A stretch of DNA of 64,000 bases, from contig JAKSZP010005277.1 of assembly GCA_022478985.1 (NCBI GenBank), forward strand, positions 124,001 to 188,000, given 5' to 3'. The translations under genes and the position numbers were made by a program. Positions 55,260 through 64,000 of this stretch are shown here, piece after piece (position 1 is the stretch's first letter; each line of letters starts with the position of its first letter). The notes under the pieces were generated by a model. The model worked only from the letters and a program-made list of their open reading frames with translations, ran no database searches and was not told where the DNA came from. This DNA comes from Massospora cicadina (Eukaryota > Entomophthoromycota > Entomophthoromycetes > Entomophthorales > Entomophthoraceae).

Positions 55260-56552
55260 TAAGGGTCCCATCAGCTAGGGTTAGGTTTGTCATGATGCCT
55301 TCCCAAGCCATTTTTAAACTTGACTGAGCTTAAATATAGTACAGATACAACACTAGAAATGGTACCTTTAAGGTTAATCTCAAACCTTTCAGGCTTATTT
55401 TTATTTTTATTTATAGTTTTCTGCAGCTTGCCACTTTTTTATTTCTTTAAAAGAAAAAAGATCTTTATAGATAAAATACTTAGCTTATATTATTATTTTG
55501 AAATTAGTTTTATGTGCTTATATGGTATAACTTTACAAACTTATTATTTTATTTTATATATATATATATAATTTAATGTAAGATCTCATCCACTTAACCT
55601 ATATGAAGGATATCTTTGTTGCCAACATTTGGTAAAAACATAATGATAATAAAAATGGGTAATCTGTGACAACTAGCTCGCAAGATTCTAAAAACAAGTT
55701 TGGCAATAATAAATATGTGGTCATCAATATGGCTGATAATATGCATGAGGATACTCACCAATTCTGTGCACTTAAAGCTCAGTCATCCAATAATCCCTGT
55801 AAGAATATGGTCATTATACTGACAAATGTTAGTAAAAACTGTTTTGGAGATAATGTATAAAAGTACACTAAATCATGAAATAATTTTTAACCTTGTACAT
55901 TGTGTTAAATTTAAATTCAAAATCACAAGATAAAGGTATAGAAGCTTTATGCCTTGATCATACTTATACCAAGCAGGATGAGAAAACAAACTTGGGTATA
56001 CAAACCTCTGTTGCCTCCATTTAACTCATCAGGAAGTACTTTGCAGCCCTATGCTATATAAGCTAAAAATAAGCATAGAAAACTAAATTAATTTTAATGA
56101 GCTTGCACATTGTTGAGAAAAGCTCAACTAAAAGAGATAATTACTCACTTTATGGAAATAACCCTCCAGAAACCCCCAATTTACTATTACTAGTACTGGT
56201 GCTAATTTTATAGCTGATCAGTATAAATGATCGAGCCTCTACTAATATGTCCAAAAATAAGAATATAGTTTAAAAATTTAGAAGCCCTTTTTGTAAGTTT
56301 CAAGCGGTCTAAAATTCCTGACAAAGGAGGCCTTTATATACCCCCTGACCACTAAATTGATTTGACAGCCAGTGACCATGATGTCAGAGGACATCTAGTA
56401 TAATTACTGGTCAAAAAGGGCATACACCCAACAACAAATGATGCCTTCAAAGGACCCCCTTTTTATACCTTTATGTTTCTCAACCAATGATGGCCAAATT
56501 ACTATTGACTTGCCTGAAGTGAGTTTCCTGTTTGGGAGAATCTGAGTAGTGA
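55257..56552. other. AT-rich interval, nothing recognised
   Basis: Small frames on both strands without motifs. Contains the (TA)8 run at 55555-55570. Confidence 0.5.
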
Positions 56553-56558
56553 GCTTAT

Positions 56559-57730
56559 TGTCACAATCCAGATTTACAATCATATGCATTTAAATTTTTA
56601 ATACAACTTGTTTTTAAACATCCACCTTTCTGAAGCTTGACGTTTTTTTTGGTGTGTAATGCTAAACTAATCAGTTTGACTCACTGTTTATCATTTTGTC
56701 AGTTTGCAATCTGATATCACATCCAGAATTTACACTGTCCTTAGGCCAGTTTCCCTCCTCATGCATCCCATTTTGCCAATGTTTGGTATATAAACTTGCC
56801 ACAATTCTAAGAGAACCTCATCTTAGAACTTTATCAATTTTTACTTGCCTTGTGTAGGCGTTTTTCTAAGTTTAAATCAAACATTTCATTCTGATCTTGT
56901 AACTTTGCTTCTATCAGCTTTTCCAAACTTATCCTAGCATCAGAACAATGCAATGGCCTTCAGCTCGGTAAACCATACTAAGTTCTTTGTTACACCATCT
57001 CCATAAAAATACCTAGTCCAAAATTTGCATGCTTCTAGGTGTGCACCGCATTACCTTCTTCCATCTTGTCCTCAGTTAGGCCGCACACTCCCATATCGCT
57101 ATCCCCCCTCCAGTGCTCTACAACGGGTGCTCTTCCGTTGGGCCTCCTATCCCTTCCAACTAGCTGATGTTTACACTCAGTAGTGCAAGCCCATTGGCTG
57201 CCATTGCTGCAGACACTGGCCACCAAAGAGTGGTTTGTTAGTAGTCCTGGCACCTGATAATGCAATTCCAGTCATACTTTTTTTCCCTCATCTCTGCTGC
57301 TGCCCACCAATGCCTCCATCTTGCAATGGGAGATGTTACAATCTATTTTTAACTGAATTATGGCATTCACATTTTTAATATGACTCCTTTTCAAGCATCT
57401 ACCTTGCTGGAGCTCACCAGAAGAACCACTGCTGCACAATGCCATGCCAATTGCTTATGCCTAACTGTTTATTAAATCAATAGGTTATCATTTTGATAGT
57501 GCAGCCAGAAAATCTGCTAACCTTAGGCCTGTTCCCCTTTATGCATCCCATTTCCTGACGTTTAGCATATAAACCTCTCTAAATTATAAAAAAAATTCAA
57601 CTAAGACCAAAGTAAGTTTTTTGCTCACCGTACACAGGCATTTTTACCTAAATTAAGTGTAATGTTCTTATTTTGAGGTTTTGCTTCTGTCACTTTATCA
57701 AGCCCATATTAGTACTAAAATGATACAACA
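56559..57730 (+). mobile_element. Candidate miniature LTR element (TRIM-like)
   Basis: Two diverged direct repeats, 56559-56953 and 57334-57730, each about 395 bp, flank a 380-bp centre. They share a TG start (TGTCACAATC / TGTTACAATC), CCTTAGGCC, ATGCATCCCATTT, TTTAGCATATAAAC-like and TTTTGCTTCTGTCA-like blocks in the same order. After the left repeat comes TGGCCTTCAGCTCGG, a plausible primer-binding site; before the right repeat comes ATGGGAGA, a plausible polypurine tract. GCTTA occurs at 56553-56557 and 57732-57736, within one base of the ends, a possible target duplication. Small size and no pol fit a terminal-repeat retrotransposon in miniature. The repeats are diverged, so this is an inference. 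Confidence 0.5.
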
Positions 57731-58430
57731 GGCTTAAGCACATTACATATATTACAAAATCAGAAACAAACCAATATAAAAAACTTCAATCAATTGAAAG
57801 GAACAAAGTAAAGAAGCAGTGCAAGAGCTACTAGAGCCGTTGAGCCACAGAAATCCAGTTCAAGCTTCAAACAGGCAACTAGTAAAATATGACAAAATAG
57901 GAATTTCACATTACTATATGCGGAGACAACTCTAAAGATCAGCAAGGTTTAGGGTCTACTCTGCCTACCCAAAACCAAGATACAATTGAAGAATCGCCTT
58001 TTGAAGAATTATTTGGCTTGTTACACTAATTTCTATGTTAAAACTCCAAATACTTTAAATATTCTGATTCCTTAGAACATACTTAAAATAAAACAAATGC
58101 TTTTACAGAATCTGCCTTTTATTGTTCTCTATATAATAATAATAATAAAGCCATATACCAGAAGAACTAATTTAGAAGGTTTAGACATAGCCTGATTTAC
58201 CAGCATAAGTTGATAGGAGCTCCAGTGTGTTCTTGAAAAGCTATTGTCAAGAATATTCCAAGGATCTAAAATGGTTGTACACACTTGGAAACATGAGTAA
58301 GAGTCACACATACTAGTAAAAAATCTCCAAATTTATCAGTGAAGCATCCTGTGGTTAAATAAAAAAATTTGCTGTATCTGGTTCAACTCTTTAAATCAGC
58401 ACTGTACAAGCGTGTCAGTTCAGCAATAAT
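57731..58430. other. AT-rich interval, possibly the G4 5' LTR
   Basis: No gene. The G4 primer-binding site at 58431 implies that an LTR ends just before it, but I could not identify its start or a partner. Confidence 0.35.
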
Positions 58431-58439
58431 TGGTGGTCA
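58431..58439 (+). promoter_or_regulatory. G4 primer-binding site (putative)
   Basis: TGGTGGTCATTACAGGGG on the plus strand matches the G1 and G3 sites (TGGTGCTCA then TACAG) with one change in the first nine bases, and lies upstream of the G4 protease and RT. Confidence 0.45.
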
Positions 58440-58449
58440 TTACAGGGGT

Positions 58450-59600
58450 AACATTTGAATTCAGAATCATCTGCACCAACACATCAGCAATTTTTACAAC
58501 CTGACTGACAAATTGATAGGAAGAGGATCCCAATTTCTACCCATACTCCAAGATAAAGTTCAATCCTGATAAGATAACTATATTTAGATTCTTTAATTAA
58601 ATAAGAACATTATGAACGGAGCCAGCAACAAGCAAAAATCTTGCTATGTTCAGTAGTTTATGAGTAGAGAAGCACAGGAGATTCACATAGCCACACTTTG
58701 ACCCCGCCACACTCAGAATGAGATTAAGGAGATTCTTATTGCCACGTTTAGAAGCGCACATGATTCTTTTAAACATGAAATAAAAATTCTCACTATAAAA
58801 GTGGGAAAGTCTGAGTCAGTTGTGGGCAATTAAAACCAGTACTACCTTAAGGCCCAACAGGTTTAGATGACTGGAGTCTTGGATCTAGTAACCACAAAGA
58901 CCGTTTTTCTTAGCTCACTCAAACAACATCTTCAACTTCTGATGCACATGAACTTGGCCATGAAACAGCAGAATCATTTAAGGCCTTTAAGGAGACCTTA
59001 ATTGAAGTCAAAGCCTAATATAAAACAGAGGTAAGATATCATAACCTTTTAGCAACGGCGTCCTGAATAAAAGGATGCTTTCATTGCTCAAAGACTTGGA
59101 GATATTCCCAAGGAGAAGGTTTACTGACCAGTTAAAAAAGTACCTGAATTCCAACAAATTCATAAGTAACAACTATCAGCAAGAAGAGCACTTCTGGATA
59201 TATTGCCCTAAGATAAAGGAGTATAGAGGAAGAACTTAAATTGAAATTGTGAGATCAGTAAATTGGTTTGTACAACACATAAGATTAAGCTTAACCTGGT
59301 TCAAAAGTTGCGTCCTGATACTATGTCCTTGGAGCCCCAGTGAAGTATTGTGCCCGCCTACTGAAGGTCAAACTAAATGAATCTTGAGCCCTCAGAACAA
59401 ATTTACATATCTCAATCTTTAGAATCCACTCAGATCATAGTTAGTACTTTGGATGATGTAATCTAGTAAAAATTATTTTCAAGAAGATTATAATCGAATA
59501 TTGTGAGTCACCCAAGGCTTGTGATGGTTCCTGCTTACCTGAAGAGTTAGGAGGATTCGTTCAAACACTAAGTGAAATCCTTATCACAGGAATGACTATT
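58450..59600 (+). pseudogene. G4 Gag-like region (uncertain)
   Basis: The interval between the putative primer-binding site and protease. Fragments such as AFIAQRLGDIPKEKVY (near 59080) look coding, but no knuckle or long frame survives. Confidence 0.3.
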
Positions 59601-59619
59601 GGCAAGGTAATTATGAGAG

Positions 59620-59940
59620 TGGAAGTCAATGTACAAAGTCAAAGTGTTAGCAGTACTTAATAAATGCTCTCCGATCAGCAAAATGTCTTCCAAGTTCATG
59701 TGGAGATCAAAATATGCATTGGACATCAATTATCAGGACAAACTAAAAACTGGTGCGCTTGAGTCAACCAAAGCACTAGTATTTTATTGCATGTCACACT
59801 TTCAAATTAATGCATTGTTTTGTTAGCTCTGGCTGTGGTATTTGAGATGACAACTATAATTTACTCATAGGAACGTAGTTCCTAGTTGGATTTGAAGATT
59901 CATCAACTTTAAAAGAGGTCAGTCAGGCTATTCAATTACT
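59620..59940 (+). pseudogene. G4 protease domain (degenerate)
   Basis: The plus strand reads VLAVLNKCSPISKMSSKFMW, equivalent to a D-S-G-[AS]-P-I-S-I-M-S protease active site with the catalytic residues lost. ALDINYQDK and NYNLLIGT-x-FLVGFEDSS follow, matching the C-terminal LLIGTxFL block of gypsy proteases. Confidence 0.65.
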
Positions 59941-60109
59941 AGATGCCATTTTTGTTTCAAGACAAGGGGATGAAGGAGTGTAAGAAGCGAGTATTCCTGG
60001 TTGAACCCAGACATCTCAATTACTAAGTCAGTCATGCTTTAAGGATGAAGGGAGCAAAGCACCTACCAAAGCACAGTAGAAAAAGAGTTTGGGTTGCCTT
60101 TATAAGCCA

Positions 60110-60355
60110 GCGAGGAGGTAGCATTAATTCCTGGAGTACAGAAATTTTTTGGTCAAAATCAGTATAATATACCAGAACAGACAAAGCTCAAAGTATATTG
60201 TCCTAATGGAGTTAAAGACCAGGAACCTTGAGTGGATCCTGGATTTTACAATTCAGCATACCAAGGAGAAGTCAAAGTCCTACTTTGAAACACTGTGAAG
60301 CAACCTGTTCAATTCAAGGAGGGTCAAACCATAGCCAAATTGAAAATTCATTGAT
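60110..60355 (+). pseudogene. G4 dUTPase-like domain
   Basis: The plus strand shows VDPGFYNSAYQGEVKVLL near 60230-60283, then QPVQFKEGQTIAKLKIH near 60302-60352. This closely follows the dUTPase pattern of a DSAYxGEVKVLL block then FxxGQxIAxLxxH. A preceding TKLKVYCPNGVKD piece may be the first strand. A stop interrupts it. It lies between protease and RT, as in G1-G3, and is the clearest of the four dUTPase matches by motif. Confidence 0.68.
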
Positions 60356-60429
60356 ACGCTAACATAAAATCAGTTACACCATTGCTGGCGTTGACGAGTT
60401 TGGGCTTCAAGAGTAACTACACAAAAAGA

Positions 60430-61080
60430 ATTTGAACTCAATGAAATCTTGGATAGATATAAGGACTCTTTTAGCAATAAATCCAAAGATTATGGCATTT
60501 GCAAGGGAGAAGTTTTGGAGATTGACACTGGGAGTGCAATACTACTTCACTAAAAGGCTTGCCATCATTCAAAGTGTATATAAAAAGGCATTTAAGATAA
60601 AAACAGTCTATAGATGCAGAACTGGTATTACCCTTCAAGAGTCTTTGGGCGTCGCCCCTTCTACTAGTGAAAAAGAATGATGGGTCCAACCAAATAGCTA
60701 TGGATTAAAGAAAACTCAATGTCATAAAAAAAGATTTTTACTGGATACCGCGCAGTGACAATTCTTTTATAAGACTGACAGGGTTGCACTAATTCTCTAT
60801 AATGAACCTAGCAAGTGGATACTGGCAAATGAAGCTGTAAAAAGATCAGGAGAAGTATGCATTGATAACCAGTTGTGGTTTATACAAACAAACTCTAAAG
60901 CCAAAGGGCTTATCAATGCCTCAACAACAATCCAGAAAGTAATGGATTTGATTTACAGAGATCAAAAAGATGTCAAATATTTTTATTTGTTTAGATCAAC
61001 GCGTTCAAAAGATATTCAAGTATCATCTAGAACACCTAAAAGAAGATCATACCCGCTTGAGAGAAGACAAGCTCAGTAAA
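60430..61080 (+). pseudogene. G4 reverse transcriptase (degenerate)
   Basis: The segment begins EFELNEILDRYKDSFSNKSKDYGICKGEV, seen in pieces, then VKKNDGSN and AMDYRKLN-type sequence near 60670-60700, FYWIPRSDNS near 60740, NLASGYWQMKL near 60800 and PESNGFDLQR/YRDQKDVKY near 60940-60980. The YxDD site is unreadable. The series is a gypsy RT with many frame changes. Confidence 0.75.
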
Positions 61081-61099
61081 TAAAATCAAACGCTTATTT

Positions 61100-61930
61100 T
61101 TAATTATTAGTTAGAATTCCTTGCCCAAGGAGTAAACTGAAGAGGACCCAATCCACATGAAGGGAATTTCAAATCAATTTCTAGGGTGGGTTCCCTAAAA
61201 GCATAAAAGATTTTCAGGTATTCTTAGCATGGCAAGATACTACAGCAAATTGTGCATAGTTTTTGAGAACATTACCAAGCCACATGCACTTGATGAACAA
61301 ATAAGAATTGTTCAATCAGAGATAAAGCAATATGATGCCTTCACACCAACACAAGCATAAGTTGATGGAAACACCAAAAATGATACACCCAGACTTTACA
61401 AAGACCTTATACATATATAACAACGCCAAATATGTGGGTAGGGACGCCATCATACCTCAGTTGGTTTAAAGAGAAGTGAAGTATTCTATAGAGTTCTATT
61501 TAAAAACATTTGCTAGAGAAGAATGCAACTATAAAGTTTCAGAGCTCAAGGGCCTAGCTGTAATCTGAACATTATGTCACTTACAACATTTTGTTTATGA
61601 TGTACACTTCTTATAAGCACAAAAACTATGCCTCATTAAGATAGTTAAAATTTTTAGAAAGAATCAGATGGAAGGCTTTTATTATGGGTCATTCAGCATC
61701 AAGGTTATGATTTTGAGATCCTTCACTGGGATGGAGAGAAGCGCTGGAGTATGGATGGCTTTTCATCCTTAGCCATTTTCCACTTGCAAGCGCCCAAGAG
61801 TGATAGTATTAATGGACTAATGGAAGACCTAAGAAATAATGGAAAGACGAAGTTAAATTATTGAAGAAGATTATTAGCTGCTCAAGAGCAACGAGGTTCT
61901 GAGAAGGACAGTGAGAGAGGATAATACATG
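61100..61930 (+). pseudogene. G4 RNase H and connection (degenerate)
   Basis: GILSMARYYSKLCIVFENITKPHAL near 61210-61300 is the RT-RNase H connection, shown only in part here. ECNYKVSELKGLAVI near 61520-61565 and HLQHFVYDVHF near 61583-61615 are RNase H. IQHQGYDFEILHWDGEK near 61690-61740 is the RNase H end. No integrase follows. Confidence 0.75.
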
Positions 61931-62219
61931 AGAAATAACTTACTTTATGTGATGCTGAGTGAATAAATGGCAATAATCATGGTAGTACACCATTTAGTAG
62001 GCAATTTAATGCTTCATTAACAAAACAAACAACTAAAGGAGAGATTAAACTGGGAAGGAATTTTGTAAGTCATTAGTCAGGCTCTAGAGCTCTGTAATGA
62101 ATGCGCCTTATATGCCACTTCTAAAGAAGTTAGATTTTCATCATGTACCTCCAACTGCACCATTTCAATTTTTTAAATACTAGTGGTGCCCAACACATGA
62201 GAGGTGTTCTCCATGCATT

Positions 62220-64000
62220 TTTATTTGCGTTGTGCTAAAAAATGGATTAATATATAAACTTTTTTGATAAATCCTATCATGGTCCGTGGCGTTGGCCTAA
62301 GCATCCATATTAGAAGAGGAAGAGGGGTTAGAGGATTTTCATCTGGCAACAGTGTCTTCATGTGGAGGGCTAAGGCGGACAAAAAGGAGGTTGGAGCATC
62401 AGCAACGTGGAGCATAAGGAGAAAGAGGTGATGGTTTTCCTCATCAATGAGGCCAGTGGTGTGCATCACCTCAATGTATTGGAAATATGGTGCTTAGCAA
62501 AAGTGATGAGTTTGTGCATACAATTGAATTATTTAATGCATTGGCAGGTTTGAGGTAGTTGGGGCTTTAAAGTGAAGATATCTCCAAGTTGACACATGTG
62601 TGACCAGTTTCAAATGTGATTTTCAATATTGTACTTCGATTCATCAGGAAAATCTCAGGGGAAGTATAAGATGAGGATACCCTCAAAAAGTTACTCGATT
62701 TCAGTATAAGAATTTAGCAGAGAAGGGGGTTGGTGGGGCAGCAGCTTCATCAACATACTTGATAAAAATTTCTATAGACTAGATATCTATATCAATAGTG
62801 AAAACAGCAGTAGGGAGCCAAACTGGGAGTTGGATGAAAAATTACAATCAGTCAAAGCCAAGTTTAATTTCTTAAACTCAGTTTGAATTGTCAATCCATT
62901 TGAGAGACTCAAAAGGATTTGATATGGACAGCACTGTGACAGCGACAGAAGTTGGTAAGGTGGTAGATGCTGATTGGCCGCGCACAGTGGACCATGGCAA
63001 ATTTGCTGGCACTTGAGCCACCATCTGCTCAGGAATGGTTCTGGCAGTCAAACTTTGGGTGGGTGGAGCTGTGGGAGCAGCACCCTCAGCGGAAGGGGGT
63101 TAGAGTTGATCCCCATTCATAATTTTAGTTGAAACAGTGGTGGTGTTTATGCTAAAGGGAGGAGTGGTGGGAGAAGCTTCTTTAGAAACTGTTGGGTACT
63201 TGCAACTTGAATGGTCAAGTTTAAGGCACAAGGGACAGATGGAGTGGGCATTTTTGACACGTGCCCAAAAGGGATGATCATGAGACAATCTGATCATAGC
63301 GCGAAGGATATCAAGAGGTGGGCTACCTGACAGAAAGAGCAGAGTTTTACAAATGTGTGAGGACCAGAAAAACAATTGGAGTCATTGGGAACCAAAAACT
63401 GGAGCATGATGTTGGCGCCATAGGCAGCCAAGCCCTCCGTGAGTTTATGGCAGAGGCGTTTGGGGGAAAGTTGGAAGGGAAAGCCAGCAAACTGGACTAC
63501 CAGTGTGGCCTCAATAAGCAATAATGTTAAGTTTGTAGGGATTAGAATATTTTTTAATAAAAGGCAGATGTGCTGTACCATAAACTGGGCTTCAAATGAG
63601 AAGCTAGGGATAAAGTAACCCTTTAAGGAGCAGAATTCTATCAATCTAGTAGGCTTATAAACTGCTGTGGCCATCTCAATGATGGCCATGATCACATAAG
63701 GGAAGAGTTTCCCATACTCAACTCAGAGGCTGAAATGCAAATTGTTCCAAGGGAGCACCAGGGGCTTTGAAGCACCGCCTGGGAGCATGCATGTTGGTGA
63801 GCTAGGTCCTGAGGTGAAATTGTTTGACTGGAAGTGTTTATGAGGCTAGCTCTGACAGCTTGGGTGCATTTTGGCAGAAATGATAAACAACAGGAGGAAG
63901 AGCACTGCCGTCCCATGTGGGGGCAGCAGGCATCAATATAGTTGACATGGGATTGGAGAGGCGCGGGCATAAAAGCAGGTCAAGTGTGAAAACTTACATA
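62220..64000 (-). pseudogene. LINE L-C ORF1 fragment (RNA-binding, zinc knuckle)
   Basis: Minus-strand frames at 63692-63970, 63294-63695 and 63100-63375 together resemble LINE ORF1. They read LVVQFAGFPFQLSPKRLCHK, then LTEGLAAYGANIMLQFLVPN (RRM-like), then WARVKNAHSICPLCLKLDHSSC, a variant knuckle C-x2-C-x4-H-x2-C. A proline/serine-rich tail continues to about 62220. The 5' start lies beyond the window. No endonuclease or RT follows on the left; gypsy G4 sequence begins instead, so L-C has lost its 3' part. It resembles L-B ORF1 in order of parts (QIFITFDFLP block, then knuckle). Confidence 0.65.

Larger units (their letters stand above)
58431..61930 (+). mobile_element. Ty3/gypsy element G4, decayed and 3'-truncated
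   Basis: A rightward gypsy element with the same order as G1-G3: putative primer-binding site, uncertain Gag, protease, dUTPase, RT and RNase H. The sequence is riddled with stops and frameshifts, more so than the other copies. It ends after RNase H near 61930, before any integrase, where LINE L-C sequence takes over. No LTR was found. Confidence 0.75.

Noticed and set aside
57035..57265. Stand-alone small gene on the minus strand
   Set aside because: It lies wholly inside the putative TRIM core and shows no recognisable domain; mentioned there instead.
1..64000. Canonical tRNA or rRNA genes
   Set aside because: I saw no full cloverleaf or rRNA sequence; the only tRNA-like piece (54728-54770) is too short.

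Overview
This window reads as a large, AT-rich, transposon-packed eukaryotic nuclear genome. Almost all recognisable coding sequence belongs to retrotransposons. The one ordinary cellular gene I can support is a spliced tafazzin-type acyltransferase (52673-53658, minus). Ty3/gypsy elements that carry a dUTPase domain, a chromodomain gypsy element, LINEs with a C-terminal zinc finger, and a very short (35 nt) intron all suit an early-diverging fungus. A decayed gene of a family I know mainly from arthropod genomes (29020-29620) makes an arthropod-associated fungus an attractive but unproven guess; an arthropod genome is the alternative.

Layout. 1-3508: internal part of gypsy element G1 (minus), broken by the window edge. 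3509-9239: start of the G1 LTR, then AT-rich sequence with a degenerate coding-like tract. 9240-26264: gypsy element G2 (minus), holding LINE L-A (10165-16599, minus, perfect 15-bp target duplication) and a solo LTR of the chromovirus family (24637-26065, plus) nested in its 5' LTR. 26265-31410: AT-rich, with the arthropod-type pseudogene. 31424-36707: LINE L-B (plus, perfect 13-bp target duplication). 37123-51911: gypsy element G3 (minus, two LTRs of about 600 bp), interrupted inside its dUTPase domain by the chromodomain element C1 (about 41882-49208, minus, two LTRs of about 1.43 kb). 52673-53658: tafazzin gene. 53659-58400: AT-rich, with a microsatellite and a candidate miniature LTR element (56559-57730). 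About 58431-61930: badly decayed gypsy element G4 (plus). About 62220-64000: LINE ORF1 fragment L-C (minus).

How the parts relate. G1-G4 share one plan: Gag, protease, dUTPase, reverse transcriptase/RNase H, integrase, and in three of them a very similar primer-binding site. G2 and G3, the two whose 3' ends lie in the window, also carry a reading frame on the opposite strand between integrase and the 3' LTR; these frames share spaced tryptophans and a P-x-x-Y-x-P-x-M motif. The chromovirus family carries protein-coding sequence inside its LTRs, including a hydrophobic multi-segment ORF visible in three copies. The dUTPase plus antisense-ORF design and the LTR-encoded ORF are the strongest candidates for something undescribed.

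Nesting gives relative ages: G2 is older than L-A and the solo LTR, and G3 is older than C1. Every retroelement here has stops or frameshifts, so none looks autonomous now.
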